Below are positions 15,822 through 24,911 of a DNA stretch of 64,000 nucleotides, piece after piece. The notes beneath the pieces are model-generated. The model did no database searches. It was not told the origin of the DNA and was given only the letters and a program-made list of their open reading frames with translations. A program made the translations under genes and the position numbers. This stretch comes from JACQFK01 sp964619955. Lineage in GTDB: Bacteria > Planctomycetota > MHYJ01 > JACPRB01. Location: contig CAZUJF010000008.1 of the NCBI GenBank assembly GCA_964619955.1, forward strand, positions 124,001 through 188,000, read 5' to 3'. Numbering within the stretch: position 1 is the first letter of the stretch; the number at the start of each line of letters is the position of its first letter.

Positions 15822-18125
15822 ATGGATCTGATCCCGTTTCTCTCGATGGAGTGCCCGCTGCTGCTGCCCGCCGCGCGCGAGGCGCTGCGGAGAAGGTTCA
15901 GCCCCGCCGAGTGCCGGGAACAGCTGCTCGAGGCCGCGGCGAAGGCGCTGTCGCTCACCAAGCCCGAGCAGGATCTCCGCATCCACCCCGCCCTCACCGC
16001 GCTCGAAGCCTCGGACGAGGCGGGACGGGCGCTGGCGCTGCAGATCGACGGCTACTTCCGGCGCGAGGAACTTCGGAAAACCCTGACCCCGGCGCAGCGG
16101 CTCCGGGTCTACCGCACGATGCGGCTGTCCCGGGAGCTGGACGAACTCCTCAAACGCCAGCACGCTTCGAAGAAGCTCCGCTGGGAGGGGCATCCCTCCC
16201 CGCAGAAGGGCTTCCGCGCCTTCGGACAGGAGGCCGCCGCCGCCCTCGCGCTGGCGCTGCGCCCCTTCGCGGACTCCGGCGACGTCGTCGCGCCCCTCAT
16301 CCGCGGCCTGCCCCTCCTGCTCATGGTCATGGACGACCCCCTCCACGCCGTGCTCGTCCAGGCGGGCAAGGCCGGCACGCCCATGGAGGGCCGGGATTTC
16401 CACCTCGGCGACCTCTCCCGCGGCGTGCTGCCCCCCGCCGCGCCGCTCGCGATCGGGACCCAGACGCTGGTCGGGCTCGCGTACGCCGCCCGCCTCCGCA
16501 AACAGGACAGTCTCTTCCTCTCCGTCATGGGCGAGGGCGGCACTTCGCTCGGCGAATGGCACGAGGCCGTCAATTTCGCGGCGGTGCGGAAGCTCCCCGT
16601 GATCTTCGTCGTCGAGAACAACCGCTGGGCGCTGGGAACGCCGTCGACGGAGCAGTCGGCCGTGACGCGCTTCGCCTCGAAGGCCGCGGGCTACGGCCTG
16701 CCCGGCATCACGATCGACGGCAACGATGCTGACGAGGTCGCCGCCGCCGCCCTCTGGGCGGGCGAACGCGCCCGCGGAGGCGAGGGCCCCGTCCTCATCG
16801 AACTGGCCACGTATCGCCGCGGCGGCCATGCGCACCACGACGACGAACGCTACCAGGGGACGGAGACCCTGCGCGGCTACGAGGACCGCGACGAGCGCCG
16901 GCTCTGGGAGGCGGCGGATCCGATCCGGAGACTCGAGACGCGGCTGAAATCCGACGGACTGCTGGACGAGGCGCAGATCGCGTCGATCCGCCTCGAGGTG
17001 CGGCGCCGCGTCGTCGAGGCGGAGCATGCCGCCGAAGCCGCGCCCTGGCCGACGGCGCCGGCCGAGGTCTATGCCCCGCGCGAGGATCCCCGTCCGGCGG
17101 GCCTGCCCGGCGAGACCCGTTCGATGAGCTACGACGAGGCGATCCGCCAGGCGCTGCTCGAGGCGATGGAGCGTGATCCTCGGGTCTTCGTGCTCGGGCA
17201 GGACGTGGGCGGCCGCTACGGCGGCGCCTTCGGTCTCACGCGCGGTCTCTCGAAACAGTTCGGCGAGGCGCGCTGCCTGAACACGCCGCTGGCGGAGAGC
17301 GCGATCCTCGGCTGCGCGACGGGGGCGGCGCTCGCGGGGCTGCGCCCCGTCGCGGAACTCCAGTTCGCGGATTTCGTGGCCTGCGGCTTCAACGCGCTCG
17401 CCAACAACGCCGCGAAGATCCGCGCCCGCTGGGGCCGCGCGGTGCCGCTGGTCGTGCGGCTGCCCTACGGCGCCGCGACCGGGGACGGCAGGACCCTCCT
17501 GGGCGGCGGACCCTTCCACTCCCAGTGCCCCGAGGCCTGGTTCCTCCGGGTCCCCGGCCTCAAGATCGTCGCGCCCGCGACGCCGTCGGACGCCAAGGGC
17601 CTGCTGACGGCGGCGCTGCGCGACAACAACCCCGTCCTCTTCATGGAGGCGAAGGGCCTCTACGGGATGTTCCGCCCCGACCTGCGCGAAGAGGTCCCCC
17701 TCGGCGATTACGAGGTCCCCCTCGGCGAGGCCTGCCTCCGCAGGGAGGGCTCGGACCTGAGCCTGATCGCGTACGGGACGATGGTCCACGTCGCGCTCGC
17801 CGCCGCGGCGCGCCTGGCGGAGGAGGGCCGTTCCGCGGAGGTCCTCGATCTGCGGACGCTGCTGCCGATGGACGAGGCCGCGCTCCTGCGCACGGTCTCC
17901 AAGACGCACCGCGCCCTGATCGTCCACGAGGATTCCCGGCGGGGCGGCGTGGGGGCCGAGATCGCCGCCGTCCTCGCCGAGAAGCTGCTCTTCGAACTGG
18001 AGGCGCCCGTGCTTCGGGTCGGGGCGCCGGACGCGCCGGTCCCGTACGCGCCTTCGCTGGAGTCCGCGTTCCTGCCCGGGGTGGATCCGGTCCTTCGCGC
18101 CGCGCGGGAGCTTCTAAACTCCTGA
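15822..18125 (+). CDS. 2-oxoacid dehydrogenase E1, alpha and beta subunits fused
   Basis: This 767-residue protein joins both E1 halves of a branched-chain/2-oxoacid dehydrogenase. Residues about 90-420 are the alpha part, with the thiamine diphosphate motif from GEGG (237-240) to VENN (264-267). Residues about 435-767 are the beta part, with FVLGQDVGGRYGG and DLRTLLPMDEAALLRTV. The reaction is decarboxylation of a 2-oxoacid and transfer of the acyl group to an E2 lipoyl domain. No E2 or E3 gene is nearby. The ATG at 15822 is preferred over the upstream TTG at 15801, because the added residues overlap the TATCAT promoter-like box. Substrate is uncertain. Confidence 0.9.
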   Translation: MDLIPFLSMECPLLLPAAREALRRRFSPAECREQLLEAAAKALSLTKPEQDLRIHPALTALEASDEAGRALALQIDGYFRREELRKTLTPAQRLRVYRTMRLSRELDELLKRQHASKKLRWEGHPSPQKGFRAFGQEAAAALALALRPFADSGDVVAPLIRGLPLLLMVMDDPLHAVLVQAGKAGTPMEGRDFHLGDLSRGVLPPAAPLAIGTQTLVGLAYAARLRKQDSLFLSVMGEGGTSLGEWHEAVNFAAVRKLPVIFVVENNRWALGTPSTEQSAVTRFASKAAGYGLPGITIDGNDADEVAAAALWAGERARGGEGPVLIELATYRRGGHAHHDDERYQGTETLRGYEDRDERRLWEAADPIRRLETRLKSDGLLDEAQIASIRLEVRRRVVEAEHAAEAAPWPTAPAEVYAPREDPRPAGLPGETRSMSYDEAIRQALLEAMERDPRVFVLGQDVGGRYGGAFGLTRGLSKQFGEARCLNTPLAESAILGCATGAALAGLRPVAELQFADFVACGFNALANNAAKIRARWGRAVPLVVRLPYGAATGDGRTLLGGGPFHSQCPEAWFLRVPGLKIVAPATPSDAKGLLTAALRDNNPVLFMEAKGLYGMFRPDLREEVPLGDYEVPLGEACLRREGSDLSLIAYGTMVHVALAAAARLAEEGRSAEVLDLRTLLPMDEAALLRTVSKTHRALIVHEDSRRGGVGAEIAAVLAEKLLFELEAPVLRVGAPDAPVPYAPSLESAFLPGVDPVLRAARELLNS

Positions 18126-18197
18126 AACCCGTAACGGACCCGTGCCGGTACGCTATGAAAGAGCGGAGCGGGTGGGAAGGTCCCGATCGGGTGATTC

Positions 18198-18848
18198 ATG
18201 CCGGCCTTGGGGTTGATCCTGGCGCTCCTGCTTCCCGCCCAGGCGGTCTGCGACGCCGCGCGGCAGAAGGGGGCGGAGGTCCAGAAGGACGCCGATCTCT
18301 GGGCGCTCCGCCACAAGCAGGGCTGCACGCTCTGCGCCGGCGGCACCCAGTGCCGTGAAGGGTTCGAGCGCGCCGACTTGGTCCGGCGTCTCATGGCGGA
18401 CTGGCGCAAGGCCCATGTCTGCCTGGTCTGCGCCCCCGGGCGCTGCGGCGCGGCGGACCTGACGCTGGCCGCGTGGACGCTCGAGGCGGGGGCGAAGCAC
18501 AAGGACAAGTGCCGCGGCTGCGGGCTGGATCCGATCCACTGCGACGCCTGGCGGGTCGTGCTCGAGGGAGTGCGGACCCGGCTGGAGGACTGGCGGACGG
18601 AGCATCCCGCGGGCTGCGACAAATGCGCCCCGGCCTGCGACGAGTGGAGGCGGAAATCCCAGGACTTCCAGCTGCGCGCCGACGAAGCCTCCCGGAAGCA
18701 TCGCGAACGCTGCAACGACTGCCAGCGCGGCCTGGCGGCCTGCGACCGACACAGCCTGCTCCGGAACGAGGCGCAGCGCGAACGGCTCGCGGCCTGGCGG
18801 CGCCACGTGATGGAATGCTCCTGCACGCGGCGCACCCGCCGGCCCTGA
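18198..18848 (+). CDS. Secreted Cys/His-repeat protein (HxxxCxxC repeats), novel
   Basis: The 216-residue protein has a signal peptide (to about AQA, 16) followed by six repeats of one unit. Each unit is a histidine, usually three residues, CxxC, then a third cysteine 4-7 residues on: H39/C43/C46/C52, H73/C75/C78/C83, H101/C105/C108/C115, H136/C140/C143/C147, H168/C172/C175/C182 and a degenerate H203/C207/C209. The histidines are 28-35 residues apart, with charged amphipathic helices between (W, R and E rich). The histidine precedes the cysteines, so these are not CxxCH heme sites. Metal or cluster binding or disulfide ladders are possible. I recognise no family. Confidence 0.75.
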   Translation: MPALGLILALLLPAQAVCDAARQKGAEVQKDADLWALRHKQGCTLCAGGTQCREGFERADLVRRLMADWRKAHVCLVCAPGRCGAADLTLAAWTLEAGAKHKDKCRGCGLDPIHCDAWRVVLEGVRTRLEDWRTEHPAGCDKCAPACDEWRRKSQDFQLRADEASRKHRERCNDCQRGLAACDRHSLLRNEAQRERLAAWRRHVMECSCTRRTRRP

Positions 18849-18853
18849 CCCGA

Positions 18854-19558
18854 TCAGGCGGCCGGAAAGCTCAGCGTCAGCAGCCCCTCCTTCAGGATCA
18901 GGCGGCCCCCGTGCTCCTTCAGCACGCGGCGGGAGAGGGCGAGCAGCGGGGCGGCCGGCTTCCGGGCTCCGGCCGCCCGCAGCTTCAGCCAGGCGCGGCG
19001 GGCGTCCCCCCCGGTTTCCACGCCGAGCCGGCCCCGGGGCGGGAGCGACTGCAGGAGGAGCTGGCGCAGGATCACGCGCAGCGGCCAGGTGCGGACCCGC
19101 ACCCGGGGAAGGGCGCCCGGAACCAGCGTGATCCGCCCCTTGAGCGAGCGGGCTTCGTCCTTGAGCGCCCCCACCAGGCAGGCGTTCAGGTCGACCGGAG
19201 CCGCCGGTTCGGCGAGCAGTTCCCCCGCGGCCAGCATGCCGGTCAGGGATTCGTCCCCCTCCGGCTTCTGCGCGTCGCTGCGCGCGACCACGTAGAGATA
19301 CAGCCGCTCCCCCATCCGCACGGGGCCGCTGGTGATGCGGAAGCGCCGGTCCCCGAGGTCCATGTCGAAGGCGACGGTCTCGCCCGCGAGTTTGCGGCGG
19401 TGCAGGTCCAGCAGACGCGGATGGGTCTCGGGCGGGCAGTACTCGAGATACGAATGCCCGAGCAGCCCTCCGGGAGGCAGCCCCACGCCCTCGTGGGCCG
19501 CACGATTGGCCCAGACGATGAGACCCGCGGAGTCCAGGACGAGGATGTTCTCGGTCAC
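18854..19558 (-). CDS. PAS-domain protein with degenerate histidine-kinase-like C-terminus
   Basis: The 234-residue protein begins with a PAS domain (ENILVLDSAGLIVWANRAA, then DLGDRRFRITSGPVR). The second half resembles a decayed HATPase region (DLNACLVGALKDEA, later LSRRVLKEHGGRLIL, which aligns with the GLGL/G2 area). It lacks a clear phospho-acceptor histidine and N box, so it is probably a non-catalytic sensor or partner. I prefer the GTG at 19558, since TACAAC lies five bases upstream and the PAS fold starts at once. The alternative ATG at 19591 would add eleven residues that coincide with promoter-like sequence. Confidence 0.65.
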   Translation of the reverse strand: MTENILVLDSAGLIVWANRAAHEGVGLPPGGLLGHSYLEYCPPETHPRLLDLHRRKLAGETVAFDMDLGDRRFRITSGPVRMGERLYLYVVARSDAQKPEGDESLTGMLAAGELLAEPAAPVDLNACLVGALKDEARSLKGRITLVPGALPRVRVRTWPLRVILRQLLLQSLPPRGRLGVETGGDARRAWLKLRAAGARKPAAPLLALSRRVLKEHGGRLILKEGLLTLSFPAA

Positions 19559-19626
19559 CTGAAGTTGTAACGGAATTGTACCGCGCGGCATTCCCGTTTG
19601 GCGGGAAGTCGGGGAAATTCTGTAGG

Positions 19627-22600
19627 ATGGCCCGGGTGGAGAAGGACCCCGTCGCCGCCCGGCTTTCCGCGAGCCGGCTCGAACTCCTGGATCTGACCCT
19701 GCGCAATCCGCTGCTCAACCACCGGCCGTCCCCCGCGCGGGGTCTGGAGATCGTCGACGAGGATCCGAAGGCGCTGTTCGGCACGTTCGTGGTCGAGGGG
19801 AAACCCCTCCGCTTTCATGCCACCCGCGAGGAGCCGCCGCCGGCCGGTCGCGTGCCCGTGGCGGAAGGCTTCGAGGCGATGGAGGTCACGGGAATCGAGA
19901 GCGGCCTGGGCGCCGCCAATCCCGCCTCCAGCCTGGCGACGCCGTACACCCGCGAGGATCTCGACGACCGGCTCCAATCCACCCACTACCACGCCGAGTC
20001 CAGCCTCTCCGAGCAGGGCGCCAACATCCTCTTCCTGGCGCTGGGCATGCTGCGCTGGCGGGATCCCGGCTCGCCGCGTGAAGACCGCCTCGCCCCGCTG
20101 GTGCTGCTGCCCGCCCGTCTCAGCCGCAAGAGCGCCCGGGCGCAGTGGCAGCTTCTGGCGGCGGAGGAGGATCCGGGGCTCAACCTGTCCCTGCTCGAGA
20201 AGCTGCGCGACCTGGATTTCGTCGTGAAGCCCCCCGCCGAGCTCGAGACGCCGGAGGATCTCGCGGCCGCCTTCGAGGCGTTCAAACCTGTCGTCGAGGG
20301 ACGGGAGGGCTGGGCGGTCGAGCCGTCCCGCATCGTGCTGGGCTTCTTCAGCTTCGGCAAATTCCTCATGTACCGCGACCTCGACCCGGCCGTCTGGCCG
20401 GAGGGACGGCGTCCGGAGCGGCATCCGCTGCTCGCCTCGCTGCTGGCCGAGGGCTTCCGGGACCGCGGGGCGGCGCTGGCACCGGGACGCAGTCTCGACG
20501 AGCTGCGCGCGCCCGGCAGGGTGGTGGAGATCCTGGACGCGGACGGCTCCCAGGCCGAGGCGCTGGCGGATGTCGCGGCGGGCCGCAGTCTCGTGATCCA
20601 GGGGCCGCCCGGCACGGGGAAGAGCCAGACGATCTCCAACCTCATCGCCGAGGCGGCGTCGGCCGGGAAGCGCGTGCTCTTCGTCGCCGAAAAAATGGCC
20701 GCGCTCGAGGTGGTGCACCGGCGGCTCAAGAACGCGGGGCTGGGTCCGCTCTGCCTCGAGCTTCACAGCAACAAGGCGTCGAAGAAGGAGGTGCTGGCGG
20801 AGCTCAAGCGGACGCTCGAGACGGGGAGGCCGGGGGTGTTCGAGGACGCCGCCCTGCTCGACGGCCTGCCGGCCGAACGGGAGACGCTGAACCGCTATGT
20901 GAAGGCGGTCTCCGAGCCGGTCGGCGCGAGCGGCCTGACGCCCTTCCAGGCGATCGGGATTCTGGAGGGCTTCGCGACGCGTCCGGAGCCGCCGCCGCGG
21001 ATCGAGATTCCAGCGCTGTCCGGCTGGGACGCCGCGCAGCAGCGGGAGGCCCGCGCCGTCGTGCTGGAGCTGGCATCGAAGATCGCCGAGATCGGGGTCC
21101 CGGCGAGGCACCCCTTCGACGGCTGCGGGCTCACCCGCATCCTGCCGGGGGAGGAGGCGGCGGTCCTGGTCGCGGCCCGCGCGCTGGCCTCCGCGGCCCG
21201 GGAGGCCGCCGCCGTGGCGGAGGGGCCGGCGGCGCTGGACGTCGAAATCGCCTTCCAGGAGCTGCTGCAGGCGGCGCCCTCCCTCGAGGGGCTGGAGCCT
21301 CCGGGTCCCGCCTGGGACCGGGCGGAGGCCGTGGATGAAGCGGTGAAGCTTCATCGCGCCTTGCAGGGCGCCGGGCCGGACCGGCTGCTGCCGTCGGCCG
21401 GGGCGGCGGATCTGCAGTCGGCCCGCGAAGATCTGGCGGCGTACGGCGGCACCTGGTTCTCTCGCTTCGTGTCCTCGCGCTACCGCGCCGCCAGACGCTG
21501 CGTGCTCGCGGTCTGCGCCGCGCCGCTGCCGAAATCTCCGGAGGAGCTTCTGGCCGTGGCGGATGCCGCGATCGAACGCAGGCGGCTGGAGGCGGACTTG
21601 CTTCGGGCCGCGGAGCGGGCGAAGCCGCTGACGGGATCCCGGACGGACTGGGAGGGCATCGCGGCGGCGCGGGCCTGGATCGCCCGTCTGCGGGCGTTTC
21701 TGAAACAACACGGTCTGGTTCTGCGTCCCGCGGATCCCGACCTGCGGGAGCGGGCCCGGTCGGCGAAGCGGCGCTGGGAGCCGGTCGTCGGGGAGCTTGC
21801 GAAGCGGCTGGCCTGGACGGCTCCCTGGGACCGCTTCGCCGTCGCCCTGGAGCGGGCGGAAGCCTGGATCCGGGACATTTCGAAATTGCCCGGCTATGTC
21901 GGGTACTGGGAGATCTCCCGCCGGCTCTCCCGACTCGGCGGAGAGCCGCTTGCGGCCGCCGCGCACTCCGGCACCGTGGTGCCGTCGCTGCTCGCCGATG
22001 TCTTTGATCAAGCCTGGGCCCGGCAGGCGGTGGACCGGGCCTTCCGCGAACGGCCCGAGCTCTCGGGCTTCGATGCCGCGCGGCACGAGCAGACGATCCA
22101 GCGCTTCCGCAGGGCCGACGCCGCGGTCTTCGAGGCGAACCGGGCGTCCGTGGCGGACCTGCACTGGCGCTCGCTGCCGGGCCGGGCGGGCTACGGGCAG
22201 GTGGGCCTGATCCGGCGCGAGTGCCAGAAAAAGGCGCGGCATCTGCCGCTGCGCCGGCTGCTGCAGGAGGCGGGGGCCGCGGTGCAGGCGGCCAAGCCGC
22301 TCTTCCTCATGAGTCCGCTCTCGGTGGCGACGTACCTGCCTCCCGAGGGGGTTCAGTTCGATCTGGTCGTCTTCGACGAGGCCAGCCAGGTGCGGCCGGT
22401 GGACGCGCTGGGCGCCATCCTGCGCGGACGCCAGCTCGTGGTGGTCGGCGACGACCGTCAGATGCCGCCCACCAGCTTCTTCGATGCGCCGGGGTCCGGC
22501 GGCGAGCCCTCCGAGGAGGAGGAAAGCGTCACCGAGGGGGTCCAGTCCATCCTGGGCCTTTGCACGGCGCAGGGGATGCCGTCGCGCATGCTGCGCTGGC

Positions 22601-24183
22601 ACTACCGGAGCCGGCATGAGTCGCTGATCGCGGTCTCGAACCGGGAGTTTTACGGCGGCAACCTGGTCGTGTTCCCGAGTCCGCGCCGCAGCGTCGAGGG
22701 GGAGGGGCTGGGGCTTCGGTTGCTGCCGGACACCGTCTATGAGCGCGGGACGACGCGCACGAATCCGCGGGAGGCGGAGGCGGTCGCGGAGGCGGTGCTG
22801 CAGCATGCGCGGACACGGCCGGGTCTCAGCCTCGGCGTGGTGGCGTTCAGCATGCCGCAGCGGGACGCGATCGAGAAGCGCGTGGAGGCGCTCTGCCGCA
22901 AGCATGCGGACCTGGATGCCTGGGTGAATGCGGAGCGCGAGGAGCCGTTCTTCATCAAGAACCTGGAGAACGTCCAGGGGGACGAGCGGGACGTGATGCT
23001 CATCAGCGTGGGCTACGGGCGGGACGCGGACGGCGCGGTGAGCATGAACTTCGGGCCGCTGAACCAGGCGGGGGGCGAGCGGCGCCTGAACGTGCTGATC
23101 ACGCGGGCGAAGCTGCACTGTCTCGTGTTCACGAACCTGAAGGCGGACGATCTGGATCTGCGGCGCGCGCCGGGGCCGGGGGTCGCGGCGTTGAAGGCCT
23201 TCCTGGCCTATGCGGCGGAGCGTCCGGTCGAGGAGGGGGCGCGTGCCGCGGGGGAGGGCTTCGAGGAGGAGCTGCGGAAGGCGCTCCTCGGGGCGGGCCT
23301 GGCGGTCGATGCCGGCGTGGGCGGGGGCGGCTACCGTCTGGATCTGGCGGTGCTGGACCCGAAGGACCCCGGGCGCTGCCTGCTGGGGATCGAGACGGAC
23401 GGGACGCGCTACCAGGAGGCCCGTTGGGCGCGGGACCGGGACCGGCTGCGGGATTCGGTCCTGAGGGGCCTGGGGTGGCGGGTGCACCGGATCTGGTCGG
23501 CGGACTGGTTCCGGAGCCGCAGCGAGGCGTTGCGGCGCTGTCTGGAAGCGGTGGCGCAGGCGAAGGGCGGGGTCCTTGCGCCGGGACCGAAGGCTGCGGC
23601 GGGGGCACGTCCGCGTCTGCCGGAAGAACCGCCGGGTTGGGCGCCGGCGGCGCTGTATGTGCCGTCCAAGCCGTCGTTGAGGGCCGGGGCGGATCTGGCG
23701 GAACTGCCGCCGGCCGTTCTGGGGTCGGCGTTGCTGGAGGTCGTGGCGGCGGAGGCGCCGGTCCACGTCGACGAGGCGGTTCGCCGTCTGCTGGACCGGG
23801 CGGAGCAGCGGACGGGGCCGCGGAGGCTGGAGGCGGTCGAGGGGGCGCTGCGGGTGCTGGAAGGGGCCGGGCGACTGCGTCGCCGGGGATCCTTCCTCTG
23901 GCCGCTGAAGGATCTGCAGGTGCAGCCCCGGGATCGCTCGGAGCTGCCGGACGTTTCGCGGGGGGCGGAGCTGGTGTGCGACGAGGAGTGCAAGGCGGCG
24001 CTGCGGCGGGCGGTGGCGGAGGCGTGCGGGTGCAGCGGGGAGGAGGCGGGGGTGCAGGCGCTGAAGCTGCTGGGGGTGAAGCGGGGGGAGGAGGCGCTGG
24101 CGCGGATGGCGGCGCTGGCGGAGGATCTGGTCCGGGAGGGCGCTCTGGTCCGGGGGCCGGCGGGAGGGCTGGTGTTGCCGTGA
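19627..24183 (+). CDS. Giant DUF4011 superfamily 1 helicase with MTES_1575-type nuclease domain
   Basis: The 1518-residue protein has an N-terminal DUF4011 region (SRLELLDLTLRNPLL, 16-30) and an SF1 helicase core with Walker A GPPGTGKS (326-333), DEAS (917-920), GDDRQMPP and the C-terminal RLNVLITRAK motif. It also has a restriction-endonuclease-like domain with D1239 (RLDLAVLD) and E1256-T-D1258 (GIETDG), as in MTES_1575-type nucleases, and ends in a DUF3320-like winged region. Proteins of this layout are found in defence islands and are thought to act on foreign DNA; that role is inferred here. The ATG at 19627 follows GTAGG. Its stop overlaps the next gene (GTGA). Confidence 0.88.
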   Translation: MARVEKDPVAARLSASRLELLDLTLRNPLLNHRPSPARGLEIVDEDPKALFGTFVVEGKPLRFHATREEPPPAGRVPVAEGFEAMEVTGIESGLGAANPASSLATPYTREDLDDRLQSTHYHAESSLSEQGANILFLALGMLRWRDPGSPREDRLAPLVLLPARLSRKSARAQWQLLAAEEDPGLNLSLLEKLRDLDFVVKPPAELETPEDLAAAFEAFKPVVEGREGWAVEPSRIVLGFFSFGKFLMYRDLDPAVWPEGRRPERHPLLASLLAEGFRDRGAALAPGRSLDELRAPGRVVEILDADGSQAEALADVAAGRSLVIQGPPGTGKSQTISNLIAEAASAGKRVLFVAEKMAALEVVHRRLKNAGLGPLCLELHSNKASKKEVLAELKRTLETGRPGVFEDAALLDGLPAERETLNRYVKAVSEPVGASGLTPFQAIGILEGFATRPEPPPRIEIPALSGWDAAQQREARAVVLELASKIAEIGVPARHPFDGCGLTRILPGEEAAVLVAARALASAAREAAAVAEGPAALDVEIAFQELLQAAPSLEGLEPPGPAWDRAEAVDEAVKLHRALQGAGPDRLLPSAGAADLQSAREDLAAYGGTWFSRFVSSRYRAARRCVLAVCAAPLPKSPEELLAVADAAIERRRLEADLLRAAERAKPLTGSRTDWEGIAAARAWIARLRAFLKQHGLVLRPADPDLRERARSAKRRWEPVVGELAKRLAWTAPWDRFAVALERAEAWIRDISKLPGYVGYWEISRRLSRLGGEPLAAAAHSGTVVPSLLADVFDQAWARQAVDRAFRERPELSGFDAARHEQTIQRFRRADAAVFEANRASVADLHWRSLPGRAGYGQVGLIRRECQKKARHLPLRRLLQEAGAAVQAAKPLFLMSPLSVATYLPPEGVQFDLVVFDEASQVRPVDALGAILRGRQLVVVGDDRQMPPTSFFDAPGSGGEPSEEEESVTEGVQSILGLCTAQGMPSRMLRWHYRSRHESLIAVSNREFYGGNLVVFPSPRRSVEGEGLGLRLLPDTVYERGTTRTNPREAEAVAEAVLQHARTRPGLSLGVVAFSMPQRDAIEKRVEALCRKHADLDAWVNAEREEPFFIKNLENVQGDERDVMLISVGYGRDADGAVSMNFGPLNQAGGERRLNVLITRAKLHCLVFTNLKADDLDLRRAPGPGVAALKAFLAYAAERPVEEGARAAGEGFEEELRKALLGAGLAVDAGVGGGGYRLDLAVLDPKDPGRCLLGIETDGTRYQEARWARDRDRLRDSVLRGLGWRVHRIWSADWFRSRSEALRRCLEAVAQAKGGVLAPGPKAAAGARPRLPEEPPGWAPAALYVPSKPSLRAGADLAELPPAVLGSALLEVVAAEAPVHVDEAVRRLLDRAEQRTGPRRLEAVEGALRVLEGAGRLRRRGSFLWPLKDLQVQPRDRSELPDVSRGAELVCDEECKAALRRAVAEACGCSGEEAGVQALKLLGVKRGEEALARMAALAEDLVREGALVRGPAGGLVLP

Positions 24184-24737
24184 CGACGCTGAAGGTTCTG
24201 GGGCTGGTCCTGATCCTGCTGGGCCAGGAGAAGGTGCAGAAGCTGAAGTTCGAGGTCCAGCACATGCCCCTGGAGGCGGGGGGCAAGCCGCGGGTGCTGA
24301 AGCCGGAGGAGATCCGCGAATTCGAGGCGGAGCTGAAGGGCCTGGAGGGGGTGAAGGAGGCGGTTTGCACGGAGTCGTCGGCGACGCTGACGCGGGATCC
24401 GGCGCAGACGCTCAAGCTGTCCGCGTTGCGGATGGCGGGGAAGAAGACGCTGGGGACGGATTCAGGGAAGCCGGTGATCGTGTTCAACTCGATCCGGCTG
24501 GAGGGGCGCGTCCGGGTGGTCCTCCACGTCGAGAAGAACGTCGAGAAGGTGAAGGAGGCCCTGAAGGGGTTCGGCTCCCTCCGGCTGATCGGCGCCGAGG
24601 GGGAGGCCTACGAGCTCGATGTCCGCTCGCCCATCCCCGTTCTGGGGCTGGTCAAGGCGGTCGCCGCCAAAGCCGGCGTCGAGTACAAGGTCTTCGAAAT
24701 CCTCAAAGACATTCATTGGCTCCCCCCGTCGCAGTAG
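24180..24737 (+). CDS. Small secreted protein of unknown function, coupled to the helicase
   Basis: This is a 185-residue protein whose GTG start overlaps the helicase stop (GTGA). A short hydrophobic signal (LKVLGLVLILLGQ) is followed by two alpha/beta segments that look like a repeated small domain (EIREFEAELKGLEGVKEAVC and VEKVKEALKGFGSLRLIGAE). Their helix-then-strand order recalls heavy-metal-associated domains, but the CxxC is absent; only one cysteine remains (about residue 66). I cannot name a function. Such tight coupling of a secreted protein to a cytoplasmic helicase is odd and may simply reflect genome compaction. Confidence 0.6.
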   Translation: MTTLKVLGLVLILLGQEKVQKLKFEVQHMPLEAGGKPRVLKPEEIREFEAELKGLEGVKEAVCTESSATLTRDPAQTLKLSALRMAGKKTLGTDSGKPVIVFNSIRLEGRVRVVLHVEKNVEKVKEALKGFGSLRLIGAEGEAYELDVRSPIPVLGLVKAVAAKAGVEYKVFEILKDIHWLPPSQ

Positions 24738-24790
24738 CCCATCAATCATGTAGACGCCGCGGCTCGTCCAAGGTTCAGCCAAATCGCCCC

Positions 24791-24855
24791 AAAAAAAGCA
24801 GCCCGTCTATTTTGTCGTGTCCCGGGACTCGACAAAATAGACGGGCTGCTTTTTT
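24791..24855. terminator. Long palindrome, copy 1 (bidirectional terminator-like)
   Basis: A 65-base near-perfect inverted repeat is centred on CCC|GGG at 24823/24824, with an A7 run on the left (24791-24797) and T6 on the right (24850-24855). The left arm reads GCAGCCCGTCTATTTTGTCG then TGTCCC. There is one T-T mismatch near the centre. Either strand would form a long hairpin followed by a U tract, so it can terminate from both sides. It lies between the gene ending at 24737 and the MFS gene. A second copy is at 53164-53231. Confidence 0.8.
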
Positions 24856-24911
24856 CGGGCCCAGGGGCGCATGCTTGACGGGGGAGGGTGGGGGGCCTAG
24901 CATGGCCGCCC

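Noticed and set aside
18123..18135. Possible TGA readthrough at the end of the E1 gene
   Set aside because: A TAA follows two codons later in the same frame and the protein is full length, so it is an ordinary stop.
19555..24487. Long antisense open frames over the helicase gene
   Set aside because: They are Arg/Pro/Ala-rich with no domain and mirror the codon bias of the helicase gene on the other strand.
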